This document shows positions 17,444 through 25,399 of a DNA stretch of 64,000 nucleotides, piece after piece (the stretch's first letter is position 1; each line of letters begins with the position of its first letter). This DNA comes from Leptospira bourretii (GTDB lineage: Bacteria; Spirochaetota; Leptospiria; Leptospirales; Leptospiraceae): assembly GCF_004770145.1 (NCBI RefSeq), contig NZ_RQFW01000012.1, positions 372,001 through 436,000 on the forward strand, written 5' to 3'. Below the pieces are notes generated by a model that saw nothing but the letters and a program-made list of their open reading frames with translations, was not told the origin of the DNA and ran no database searches. The position numbers and the translations under genes were made by a program.

Positions 17444-17639
17444 GGGTTATTTTTCGGTTTATCTTTACATATTCAAATTTTTTCAAATATGCATCTAAAT
17501 CAAAATCTTTTGGCTCAGATTCAGAATAAGCGCGGAGCCATTCATTAAAAATGTCATTGAGTGACCTTTTTTGTTTACTTGCTTTTAAACGAGCTTTTTC
17601 AATCGCCCTTTCATCAGCTCTAAAAGTAATACTTTTCAT
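17421..17639 (-). CDS. Ribbon-helix-helix antitoxin of the PIN toxin
   Basis: This 72-residue protein starts MKSITFRADERAIEKARLKA, then KQKRSLNDIFNEWLRAY, the pattern of a ribbon-helix-helix DNA-binding domain, and ends in an acidic/basic tail that would bind the toxin. The ATG lies seven bases after a good -10 box and has no ribosome binding site, so the message is probably leaderless. It should repress its own promoter through the CACGA-N3-TCGTG palindrome. Confidence 0.88.
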   Translation of the reverse strand: MKSITFRADERAIEKARLKASKQKRSLNDIFNEWLRAYSESEPKDFDLDAYLKKFEYVKINRKITREEANER

Positions 17640-17646
17640 ATTTACT

Positions 17647-17676
17647 ATTTTACACGATTTTCGTGCAATTTGTCAA
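17647..17676 (-). promoter_or_regulatory. Promoter of the second VapBC-type module with palindrome in the spacer
   Basis: On the minus strand a consensus -35 TTGACA (complement of 17671-17676) and -10 TAAAAT (complement of 17647-17652) are 18 bases apart. The spacer begins with the palindrome CACGA-AAA-TCGTG (17653-17665). The antitoxin ATG is seven bases downstream of the -10, so transcription should start at or next to it. Confidence 0.7.
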
Positions 17677-17752
17677 ATTGAAAATTTGTCTTTTTATTAT
17701 TGTAAACCGCTTTCTGATTCATTTCCTAATTTTCTATTTATTTTGTTCCAAT

Positions 17753-17799
17753 CTCCACCTAATAAAAGTTATAAACTTCCTCAAGGTGGAGTTTTTTTT
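17753..17799 (+). terminator. Strong plus-strand intrinsic terminator with no obvious gene in front
   Basis: CTCCACCT (17753-17760) pairs with AGGTGGAG (17784-17791) and is followed at once by eight T residues (17792-17799). The loop holds a small second hairpin, AAGTT (17766-17770) / AACTT (17774-17778). The T-run makes it a plus-strand terminator, yet all genes nearby are on the minus strand; the last plus-strand gene ends at 16958. It may end a small RNA or be the displaced terminator of the phospholipase gene. Confidence 0.75.
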
Positions 17800-17831
17800 G
17801 GTTTGCGAATGTTTGGTATAGGAGATTCGAA

Positions 17832-18827
17832 TTACAAAGAAGATAAAATTTCTTTTTTCTTAGCTTCAAACTCTTCTGCGTTGATTAGGCCTTGGTCGAG
17901 TAATCCTTTCAGTTTGGCAATCCGTGCGGCTGGGTCATTGGCTGCTGGTGTCGCACCGCTTTGGCCTCCGCCTTGGTTCATCATATTGCCCATCATTTGG
18001 CCCATATTCATCCCCATTCCCATTCCCATCCCGGCACCCATCGCACCACCGCCTTGGCCTTCGTTTTCTGCAGCGGCTTGTCCAATATCGAACATTTTCT
18101 TTTGTTGGTATTTATCTCCAAGCATATCGATTTCAAATTTATCGGTAATGATTTTTTGGATTCTTTGGTAGTTGGGATCGTTTTGGTCAAAGTTCACCGA
18201 AGATACGTTAAACTCTGTTAAGTCGATTCCATATTTTTCAAATTCAGGTGCCAGTTTGACTTTTCCAGCAGTGGAACTTTCATCTCTGAATTTATTGATC
18301 TCCACAACGGATGTATTGTTATTTAAAATGACTTCCGAAATAAAATCACCGATTCCACGTACTATATTTGGTTTTAAAAATTCATCAATGGATTCGTTGG
18401 TAGTTCGATTTCCACCTTTTACTACGTTCAGTAAAAAGGATCTTGCATCTTTGATTCTAAATTTATAATCACCAAAAGCACGGATGTTTAAAACAATTTT
18501 GTATTTAGGATCTTCCAAAGGAATTGGAGTATTGGTTCCCCATTTCATCGCAAAGATGGCTTTGTTTACATAATATACTTCTGCTGTAAAAGGAGTTTTT
18601 CCTCCAAACGGAAGATTGACGAGAGCTTCTAAAATAGGAATGTTTCCCGTTTTTAAAGTATGAGTTCCTGGACCAAAAGTATCTAATGCCTTACCTTCTT
18701 TAAAAAAGATGGCTTCTTGGCTTTCATCCACCACCAGTTGTCCTGCCGTACTGATTTCATCAGATGGATACTTCCAAACTATTTCATTGGGGCTGCCTTC
18801 AAATTTAATTCTATCGATTAGTGCCAT
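17832..18827 (-). CDS. SPFH-domain protein with Gly/Met-rich linker and SHOCT tail (YdjI-like)
   Basis: This 331-residue protein has an SPFH (band 7/virion core-like) domain from about residue 25 to 215, a helix, then a low-complexity linker made of Gly and Met (about residues 243-285), and a short C-terminal SHOCT module (ARIAKLKGLLDQGLINAEEFEAKKKEIL). It resembles B. subtilis YdjI, which links PspA to the membrane. It is the last gene of a three-gene minus-strand operon with a zinc-ribbon membrane protein. A membrane-organising role is inferred. Confidence 0.85.
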   Translation of the reverse strand: MALIDRIKFEGSPNEIVWKYPSDEISTAGQLVVDESQEAIFFKEGKALDTFGPGTHTLKTGNIPILEALVNLPFGGKTPFTAEVYYVNKAIFAMKWGTNTPIPLEDPKYKIVLNIRAFGDYKFRIKDARSFLLNVVKGGNRTTNESIDEFLKPNIVRGIGDFISEVILNNNTSVVEINKFRDESSTAGKVKLAPEFEKYGIDLTEFNVSSVNFDQNDPNYQRIQKIITDKFEIDMLGDKYQQKKMFDIGQAAAENEGQGGGAMGAGMGMGMGMNMGQMMGNMMNQGGGQSGATPAANDPAARIAKLKGLLDQGLINAEEFEAKKKEILSSL

Positions 18828-18853
18828 TGTTTATTCCTTATTTTCTGATTTTA

Positions 18854-19381
18854 TTATTTTAAAAAAATTGAGTTTCTTGATTCAAATTGTGTTTCAAAAT
18901 CTAACAGTAATTTGTTGATAGATTCGATGGCGACTTCTGGGTTTGTTAAAAAAGCACCGGGAAGGGTATCCAAAATTTCTTTTTGTATGTTCCCCACTTT
19001 TTCCAACATCGAAAAGTCATGGTTGAGTAATTTTTCCATTTCTTCTGCTGTGGCTTTGACCCCAGTGCCGAGTCCATTCAGTCCATACCCAGCAGAACCT
19101 ACTTTCATAATGATTCGATCGAGTAGTGTCGTAGCAGGATTTGTTTTTCCAATGTTTTGGATTTGAGCTTTTGCCACAAAACCTTCTTCTAATTTACGAA
19201 AACTTTCTTTAAAAGAAGTAAGAATTCCTCCGAGTTCTTTTCGAATGAGAAGATCGGTTTTTTCATACTCTTGGTTGGCAAGAGCTTCTTCGAATAGTTT
19301 GGTTTCTTTTAAAAACTTACGAATGGGATCTTGTTCGTTCTTAAAACGTTCTAATGTTGTTTTTAACCAAGTTTGGTCCAT
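18854..19381 (-). CDS. Hypothetical helical protein of the SPFH operon
   Basis: This 175-residue protein has no signal peptide or membrane helix and is predicted to be mostly helical, with a short Gly-rich stretch (KVGSAGYGLNGLGTGVKATAEEMEKLL) in the middle. I do not recognise a family. It begins one base after the zinc-ribbon gene and ends 26 bases before the SPFH gene, so the three products probably act together. It takes the place that other genes hold in ydjGHI-type clusters. Confidence 0.7.
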   Translation of the reverse strand: MDQTWLKTTLERFKNEQDPIRKFLKETKLFEEALANQEYEKTDLLIRKELGGILTSFKESFRKLEEGFVAKAQIQNIGKTNPATTLLDRIIMKVGSAGYGLNGLGTGVKATAEEMEKLLNHDFSMLEKVGNIQKEILDTLPGAFLTNPEVAIESINKLLLDFETQFESRNSIFLK

Positions 19382-19382
19382 T

Positions 19383-20444
19383 TTATTCCTCTGTTACGTT
19401 TCCTTCTAACGTCTGTATGGTGTCGCAAGTAATGTAGTTAAAGATGACACTTTTTTCAGTTTGGTAGAGCCCTTTGGCTGGTAATGATTTCCATTTAGCC
19501 ATATCAAAATCACAGTCGTGTTTTTCTCCTTTGGTTTCTCCGCTAGACTCTGTGAAATGAACTATATATTTTTCTTCCTTGGGTCCTAAACGTTCACAAC
19601 CAATACTTGTGCTCGCACATTCGCGAATTTGTGGAGTGGGCCAATAAGGTTCTTGTGTGGTTCCAAATCCTTTGGCCACAGCATTTCTGTCAAAGGCCCA
19701 TTTGTCGATGCGGTAACTACAATGGTCATCATACACTGGTTCTTGTCTGTATTTGGTAGTACAACTTTCACTTTCCGAGAAAGTTCCATCTCCACGATCC
19801 GAACGAACTGTATGACAATCTTCTCCATCGGGAATGCTGTTATAACTTCTGATTTGACGACTGCGGGACACACTGTACGCACCCATAGGCATGGAGTCAC
19901 ACCATTCGGATTCGGAAACTGGTTTGAATTGATCAATGGCGATTGTGCGTGACCATTCATGGTGAGTGATTTGTAATTCTACTTTTTCAGTCCATAACAC
20001 ACCTAGACAAACAAATCCAATCCCACCAATCACAATGGTTCCCAGTAACCACAAAACCCATTTGGGAGTTTTGGGATGAGGTTTGATATATTCGGAATTG
20101 GGGAAGGCTAAATCTTCTTTGGCTTTTTGGACAGAGTCTTCTGAGATTCCATCATGATCGGATCTGAGTTTGACATTTTGTGCACCATCTAAGGAACCTC
20201 CGCAGTTTCCACAGAACGTGGCTTTGGCTCCATTCGGAGTTTGGCAAAAAGGACAAACCTTATCCACTCCGTAATAGATATGGTCTTGGACAGCAACTTT
20301 GTCTGCATCGTTTGGAAAGTAGCGGCGACTTGGGTCTTGTGTGGCTCCACAATTGGGACAATGCCTATGTGTTTTACCGAGTAATTTTTTTGACCCGCAA
20401 AATTCGCAGTCCCAAAGCATTTCATAGATTCTTTCTTCTGCCAT
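19383..20444 (-). CDS. Double zinc-ribbon membrane protein
   Basis: About 353 residues. The N-terminus has two zinc ribbons: Cys13/16 with Cys29/32 (CEFCG ... CPNCG) and Cys64/67 with Cys78/81 (CPFCQ ... CGNCG). A single membrane helix follows at about residues 132-153 (WVLWLLGTIVIGGIGFVCLGVLW). The C-terminal 200 residues carry many Cys and a Ser/Arg-rich stretch and are probably extracytoplasmic. The ATG at 20444 was preferred to the TTG three codons earlier. First gene of the SPFH operon; compare the zinc-ribbon protein YdjG of B. subtilis. Confidence 0.8.
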   Translation of the reverse strand: MAEERIYEMLWDCEFCGSKKLLGKTHRHCPNCGATQDPSRRYFPNDADKVAVQDHIYYGVDKVCPFCQTPNGAKATFCGNCGGSLDGAQNVKLRSDHDGISEDSVQKAKEDLAFPNSEYIKPHPKTPKWVLWLLGTIVIGGIGFVCLGVLWTEKVELQITHHEWSRTIAIDQFKPVSESEWCDSMPMGAYSVSRSRQIRSYNSIPDGEDCHTVRSDRGDGTFSESESCTTKYRQEPVYDDHCSYRIDKWAFDRNAVAKGFGTTQEPYWPTPQIRECASTSIGCERLGPKEEKYIVHFTESSGETKGEKHDCDFDMAKWKSLPAKGLYQTEKSVIFNYITCDTIQTLEGNVTEE

Positions 20445-20529
20445 CGCAACCAAGGTTTATCTGCAAAAAATTGACTTTTGCAAGAAAAATATTTTCAATT
20501 CACAAAATCCCACATAGAATCTTTCCAAC

Positions 20530-22368
20530 ATGAGATTGGTACTAAATCTAGTTCTTAAGTTTCGCTTTATCCTTTTTTCTTTTGTCGTTCTGATTTTCTC
20601 TCTTGGATATCTTCAGTCTCGATCAAAACAGAATGCAGTTCATCCATTAGATAGTTTGTATTTGAAATTATCACCTAATGTAGTTAAGGCGGATAGGAAA
20701 ATTACTTTTCGAAGACTTTCCTTACATTTGCGAGGAGTGATTCCCAGTGTCGCCGAATGGAAAGAACTAGAAGCTCTACCTGCCGACCAAAGTTTAGAAT
20801 CATTTGCTGTTAGTTTTTTAAAACAACCAGAGTTTGCCGAATATTGGGGAACTAAGTTTACTTCTATGTTGCGAGACAAATCCAAAGGTCGAAAAATTCC
20901 TACAGGGAAATTCTTTGAATACGTTGCGGGTTCTCTTCATAAAAACAAACCCTATGACCAATTGGTGCAAGAGATGTTAACATCCACGGGCAATGTAAAA
21001 GAATCACCTGCTACCATGTTCTATATTCGTGATGGAGCCGATCCTTTACAAACAGCTGAGTATGTAGGAAGGTTATTTTATGCAAAACGAGTGGCTTGTG
21101 CTAGATGCCATGACCATCCATATATTTCCGATTTTACGAGAAGGGATTATTATGCTTTGGCTGCTTTTTTTAGCCAACAGTTCTTTCGTGATGGATCTTG
21201 GGAAGCAGATCGTTATGGAAAAACATTCAGTTATGTTCCAAGAGAATTAGAAGTTCATCTTCCCATGGAGGATCAAAAAAATCTCCAAGACAAAAACAAT
21301 GAATGGAATCGAGACAATTGGAACAAATGGACCGACGAACAACGAAAAGACTATCAAAAGAAACATGAAGTGGAATACGCCACGCTGTATTACCAACCAA
21401 AACTCGGTCTTCGATTTCCTCATACAGATGATGCCCCCGGTGGAGATTTGGTTCGGCCCAAGTATTTGGATGGAAAGGAAGCCAAACTAAAACCTGGTGA
21501 GGATCGTAGAAAGGCCTTTGCCGATTGGTTAACAAATAAGTCCAATGACAGGTTTCGCAAAGTAATCATCAACCGGGTGTGGACAGAACTTATGGGTTGG
21601 AGTTTTTTCACACCACTTGATGACTGGAATGAAGACACTGTGGTGACAGGGGAAGAGATCCTAAACCATCTCGATTCTTATTTTTTGACAAACAACTTAA
21701 AACTAAAAGAACTCATTTTATACATTGTCACTTCGAATGTTTACAATCGTTCGCTGACAAAAAGTACAAGCGACCAAGATCCCATTCGGTATTTTTCACC
21801 ACAACGATTGGACAGTGACCAACTCCTCAACTCTCTCATTCGAGTTTCCGATTCCCAAAAGATCAGTAATATCCGCGAGAGGAATTTATCTTGGCTCTCT
21901 GGCCTTATGGATAAAAGACCCTATGATTTGACTGGTACGGGTTCTGTTCGGATTCCCCAAGACAATTTAAAAGAATTCTCAAATGCGTCTGAGGTGGAAA
22001 GACCAGCACCTTACCATACCATTTTATCGGTTTTTGGATCTGGTCCACGAGTGGATATTTCCGATGATATCTCTGAACTTACCATAGAACAAATGTTAAC
22101 ATTAATGAATGGTCGTGTGGTGGGAAAACTGGTTTGGGATTTCGGTAACAAAGAGTCTTTGGTGAAACAAGAGTTTGACCAAACAAAATCTATGAATGCA
22201 GTCATTTCTAATCTTTACTTTCGACTTTTAGGTCGTGAGCCAAGTTTAGGTGAAAAAGAAAAAATAAAAACGCTGATGTTAAAACCAGATACCGTTTTTG
22301 ACAAAGACTTACTACAAGACCTTCTCTGGGCTCTGATCAATAGCCAAGAGTTCCAACATATCAATTAA
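20530..22368 (+). CDS. DUF1549/DUF1553 domain protein with CxxCH motif
   Basis: This 612-residue exported protein starts with a membrane anchor or signal peptide (FILFSFVVLIFSLGYLQS). Residues of about 45-250 match DUF1549, with the haem-type motif CARCH (Cys190, Cys193, His194) in the family context CARCHDHPYISDFTRRDYYALAAFF. The C-terminal part matches DUF1553 (DWLTNKSNDRFRKVIINRVWTELMG, then SPQRLDSDQLLNSLIRV). The family is abundant in Planctomycetes and of unknown biochemical function. It is followed after nine bases by a DUF1501 gene, its usual partner. Confidence 0.88.
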   Translation: MRLVLNLVLKFRFILFSFVVLIFSLGYLQSRSKQNAVHPLDSLYLKLSPNVVKADRKITFRRLSLHLRGVIPSVAEWKELEALPADQSLESFAVSFLKQPEFAEYWGTKFTSMLRDKSKGRKIPTGKFFEYVAGSLHKNKPYDQLVQEMLTSTGNVKESPATMFYIRDGADPLQTAEYVGRLFYAKRVACARCHDHPYISDFTRRDYYALAAFFSQQFFRDGSWEADRYGKTFSYVPRELEVHLPMEDQKNLQDKNNEWNRDNWNKWTDEQRKDYQKKHEVEYATLYYQPKLGLRFPHTDDAPGGDLVRPKYLDGKEAKLKPGEDRRKAFADWLTNKSNDRFRKVIINRVWTELMGWSFFTPLDDWNEDTVVTGEEILNHLDSYFLTNNLKLKELILYIVTSNVYNRSLTKSTSDQDPIRYFSPQRLDSDQLLNSLIRVSDSQKISNIRERNLSWLSGLMDKRPYDLTGTGSVRIPQDNLKEFSNASEVERPAPYHTILSVFGSGPRVDISDDISELTIEQMLTLMNGRVVGKLVWDFGNKESLVKQEFDQTKSMNAVISNLYFRLLGREPSLGEKEKIKTLMLKPDTVFDKDLLQDLLWALINSQEFQHIN

Positions 22369-22377
22369 GGAATCATC

Positions 22378-23667
22378 ATGGATCGCAAAGAATTTTTAAA
22401 AAAATCAATCCTCAGTTTGGGACTCAGTCCCTTTTTGTTTTCTACAAATCCTTTTGGAAGTTTACATGCAGAAGAAGAAGAAGAGGAATCCATTGTCCTT
22501 CCTTCTAAAGTGAAGTCCGTCATCTTTATTGAAATGATGGGAGGGATGAGCCATGTAGATACATTAGATCCCAAACCGAATAGTGCGTTTGGAAAAGTAA
22601 GTTCTAGTATCTCAGGGTTATCTGTTTTAGAACCTTTTTCTCTTACAGCCAAACAATTACATTCGATTGGAATCGTTAGGTCTACTTGGAGTGAAGAAGG
22701 GGACCATGGGTTTGCGCAAATGTTACTGGGTACGGGATACAGAATGACAGAAGCTATGGGTTTTCCTGACATTCCTCATTTTGGTGCCGTAATAGCTTAT
22801 GCTAAAAAATCAAAAGTCAAATCTTCGTATTTCCCAAGTTATGTGACGATAGGTGGTCGTGGTGGGAAAAATGGAAATTCTGGGTTCCTCGGAATCGATT
22901 ATTCTGGTTATCATGTTGGGAATGTGGATGAACCCATCCAACACCTAAACCCATCCTATGGAAAATTTGCAGAGGATCGAATTCTTAGAAGAAAAGATTT
23001 GGTTTCTTTTATGAATGAGGAGTTTTCTAAAACTTATCCCACAAAAGAATCCAAACATTGGAAAAATATGCTCGTGGCAGCGGAAGAGTTTCGAAATTCC
23101 AAAAACATCGATAGTTTTCGCATCAGTTTGGAAGATGAAAAAACAAGGACTCGGTACGGAACCACTTGGCAAGGAAAAGCGATGTTACTTGCCAAACGTC
23201 TTGCGGCACAGGAAGTTCCTTTCATTCATATCTCTATTGGAGGATGGGACACACATACAGGCAACAAAGCACAAGTCACAAAAATTATGAAAGAAACCGA
23301 TATGGGAATTGCTTCTTTATTAGAAGACCTAACAAATTCTGGACTCATCAAACAAACGTTATTTGTTCTTACCAGTGAATTTGGCAGAACTCCTGATGTG
23401 GGATCTAGAGATGGTCGTGACCACCACCCTAAAGTTTGGTCCACCTTACTCGGAGGAGGTCCCTTTTCCAAAGGATTTGTATTAGGAGAAACAGATGAGA
23501 CTGGATCCAAACCAGTAAATCCCAAAGAAACCCTCCATCTGAGAGATCTCATTGCCACTATTTACCAAGCGGCGGGAGTCAACCCCGAAGGTGTACTCAC
23601 CAATTCTTTTGGCCGTCCGTTTCTTTTGACGACGAAGAAAGCCAAAGTCTATGAAGGTTTGTTTTAG
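22378..23667 (+). CDS. DUF1501 family protein
   Basis: This 429-residue exported protein has the DUF1501 (alkaline-phosphatase/sulfatase-like fold) signatures: VKSVIFIEMMGGMSHVDTLDPKP near the start, HISIGGWDTHTGN around residue 285, and LTSEFGRTPDVGSRDGRDHHPKVW. The N-terminus MDRKEFLKKSILSLGLSPF keeps the pattern of a Tat leader but has Arg-Lys instead of two Arg, so export may use Sec. It forms a two-gene unit with the DUF1549 gene. Function unknown. Confidence 0.88.
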   Translation: MDRKEFLKKSILSLGLSPFLFSTNPFGSLHAEEEEEESIVLPSKVKSVIFIEMMGGMSHVDTLDPKPNSAFGKVSSSISGLSVLEPFSLTAKQLHSIGIVRSTWSEEGDHGFAQMLLGTGYRMTEAMGFPDIPHFGAVIAYAKKSKVKSSYFPSYVTIGGRGGKNGNSGFLGIDYSGYHVGNVDEPIQHLNPSYGKFAEDRILRRKDLVSFMNEEFSKTYPTKESKHWKNMLVAAEEFRNSKNIDSFRISLEDEKTRTRYGTTWQGKAMLLAKRLAAQEVPFIHISIGGWDTHTGNKAQVTKIMKETDMGIASLLEDLTNSGLIKQTLFVLTSEFGRTPDVGSRDGRDHHPKVWSTLLGGGPFSKGFVLGETDETGSKPVNPKETLHLRDLIATIYQAAGVNPEGVLTNSFGRPFLLTTKKAKVYEGLF

Positions 23668-23815
23668 GACCGGACTTTGGAGGCGGTAATCCATAGAATG
23701 GATTTGGGAAGGGGGATTTCGCAGGAAATTGGTGCTACTTTTTGAGAATATTTACCTTTCTCAGTTCATTTTTCCTTTTCTTACGAAAGAAATTTAAAAT
23801 ACTGATCCCTGATCT

Positions 23816-24832
23816 ATGAAAAAAGCACTTATTACCGGAATCACAGGCCAAGACGGTTCCTACCTGGCAGAACTCCTCCTCCAAAAAGGATACGAAGTCC
23901 ACGGGATCGTTCGTAGAACGAGCCTTTTCAATCGCAATCGCATTGAACATCTGCACGGAAACCCAAACCTCCATCTCCACTACGGAGATATGACGGATTC
24001 CTCCAACCTAAACCGTATTTTAGAAAAAATCCAACCATCGGAAATCTATAACTTGGCGGCTCAGTCCCATGTTCAGGTTTCCTTCGAAGTACCAGAATAC
24101 ACTGCAGAAGTGGATGCTGTTGGAACCTTACGGATTTTAGATGCCATTAAACAAACAGGAATTAATACAAGGTTTTACCAAGCATCAACTTCAGAACTTT
24201 ACGGACTTGTCCAAGAAGTTCCACAAACAGAAAAAACTCCTTTTTACCCACGATCCCCTTATGCAGTCGCAAAACTTTATGCATATTGGGCAGTTGTTAA
24301 CTATCGTGAAGCGTACAATTTGCACGCATCAAATGGAATTTTATTCAACCACGAATCTCCTCGCCGTGGTGAGGCATTTGTGACCAGAAAAGTGACCATC
24401 GGAGTCTCTGAGGTAAAAGCAGGAAAACTCCCACACATCACTATGGGAAATATTGATTCCAAACGTGACTGGGGATATGCTCCAGACTATGTAGAAATGA
24501 TGTGGATGATGTTACAAAAAGACACTCCAGATGACTACGTTGTTGCTACAAATGAAACACATACAGTTCGTGAGTTTATCGAAGAGGCATATAAAATTGC
24601 TGGATTCGAAGTGGTTTGGGAAGGAAAAGCTGAGAAAGAAGTTGGTAAAGACAAAAAGACCGGCCAAGTTCTTGTCAAAATCGATCCAAAATACTACAGA
24701 CCAACTGAAGTTGAACTTCTCATCGGAAATCCTGAAAAAGCAAAACGTCAGTTAGGTTGGGAACCAAAGGTTAAATTCAAAGAACTGGTTCAAATCATGA
24801 TGGAAGCAGATTTAAAAAACCAAGGTTTTTAA
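23816..24832 (+). CDS. gmd: GDP-mannose 4,6-dehydratase
   Basis: This 338-residue protein is a short-chain dehydrogenase-type sugar nucleotide enzyme. It has the NADP-binding start [19 protein letters not shown], the signature [18 protein letters not shown], the catalytic SPYAVAKLY (Tyr about 147, Lys about 151) and the GDP-mannose-specific [15 protein letters not shown]. It converts GDP-mannose to GDP-4-keto-6-deoxymannose, the precursor of fucose, rhamnose or perosamine in surface polysaccharides. It stands alone here; no fucose synthase or transferase follows. Confidence 0.95.
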   Translation: MKKALITGITGQDGSYLAELLLQKGYEVHGIVRRTSLFNRNRIEHLHGNPNLHLHYGDMTDSSNLNRILEKIQPSEIYNLAAQSHVQVSFEVPEYTAEVDAVGTLRILDAIKQTGINTRFYQASTSELYGLVQEVPQTEKTPFYPRSPYAVAKLYAYWAVVNYREAYNLHASNGILFNHESPRRGEAFVTRKVTIGVSEVKAGKLPHITMGNIDSKRDWGYAPDYVEMMWMMLQKDTPDDYVVATNETHTVREFIEEAYKIAGFEVVWEGKAEKEVGKDKKTGQVLVKIDPKYYRPTEVELLIGNPEKAKRQLGWEPKVKFKELVQIMMEADLKNQGF

Positions 24833-24851
24833 ATCTGTAAAAAAGATTTCG

Positions 24852-25045
24852 TTAAGGAATTATACTGAGAGCAGAATAACGTTTCGTAAACTCTTGGTTA
24901 GGAATTTTAGGATGTCCTTCCCTTTGTAATTCGGGAAGGAGTCCTTCTACAAAATACATTTTAATATTTCCTTTGTGATTTGCGGGGATTTCTCCCCTGT
25001 ATTCGCATTGGATTTGGTATTTTGAAACTAAAAACTTAAATTGGT
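24852..25045 (-). pseudogene. Remnant of a class III adenylate/guanylate cyclase C-terminus
   Basis: On the minus strand, directly behind the STAS gene, an in-frame stretch ending at a TAA (24852-24854) reads KYQIQCEYRGEIPANHKGN, IKMYFVEGLLPELQREG and IPNQEFTKRY. This is the typical tail of Leptospira class III cyclases (ECEYRGEI ... MYFV). The frame runs upstream into the STAS gene in another reading frame, where cyclase similarity fades, and no catalytic domain is present. An internal ATG with AAAGGA nearby could still make a 35-residue peptide, but I regard it as debris. Confidence 0.6.
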
Positions 25046-25351
25046 TTAAAGACCAAAAAACTGATCCAACATCAATTTCTTCAAAGTTTCTTTCAGTTTT
25101 TCTTGGATATTGACAATCTTCACTGTCATTTTCTTTTCATCGGCTTTGTTTTTGAAAGAAAGTAAACGAGAGATCCCGAGAGAACTCACAATCACCACTT
25201 TTTCTAAATCCAAAAAGATTTCCTGAACGTTTTTCTCCAGAATCTCAGCTAAAATTTCTCTTAGCTCTGGAGCGTTTCCATCGAGAATCTGATCCATAAA
25301 ACGAACACGGATCGTGTTTCCCTTCTCTTCCACTAGTATCTTATCACTCAT
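25046..25351 (-). CDS. STAS-domain protein (anti-sigma factor antagonist-like)
   Basis: This 101-residue single-domain STAS protein has the central EIFLDLEKVVIVSSLGISRLLSFKNKA, in which a Ser of VSSLG is the site phosphorylated in SpoIIAA-type antagonists. It would take part in a partner-switching pathway or act as a small scaffold. The C-terminus is longer and more basic than the minimal fold. It follows the double cNMP-binding protein gene by 48 bases on the same strand. Confidence 0.88.
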   Translation of the reverse strand: MSDKILVEEKGNTIRVRFMDQILDGNAPELREILAEILEKNVQEIFLDLEKVVIVSSLGISRLLSFKNKADEKKMTVKIVNIQEKLKETLKKLMLDQFFGL

Positions 25352-25399
25352 ATTTTGTTGGCCTCTAACATAAGTCAGGAGAGGAAAGCTGGCAAGAAG

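Noticed and set aside
17551..18171. 206-codon plus-strand open frame across the VapB promoter and SPFH gene
   Set aside because: Runs through the orphan terminator and antisense to SPFH; the Pro/Ile-rich run is the complement of the Gly/Met linker.
22378..22480. Tat signal peptide on the DUF1501 protein
   Set aside because: The leader has Arg-Lys rather than two Arg, so Tat export is not supported.
24831..24849. AAATCT/AGATTT hairpin behind gmd as terminator
   Set aside because: Only six A-T-rich pairs and no T-run, so not supported as a terminator.
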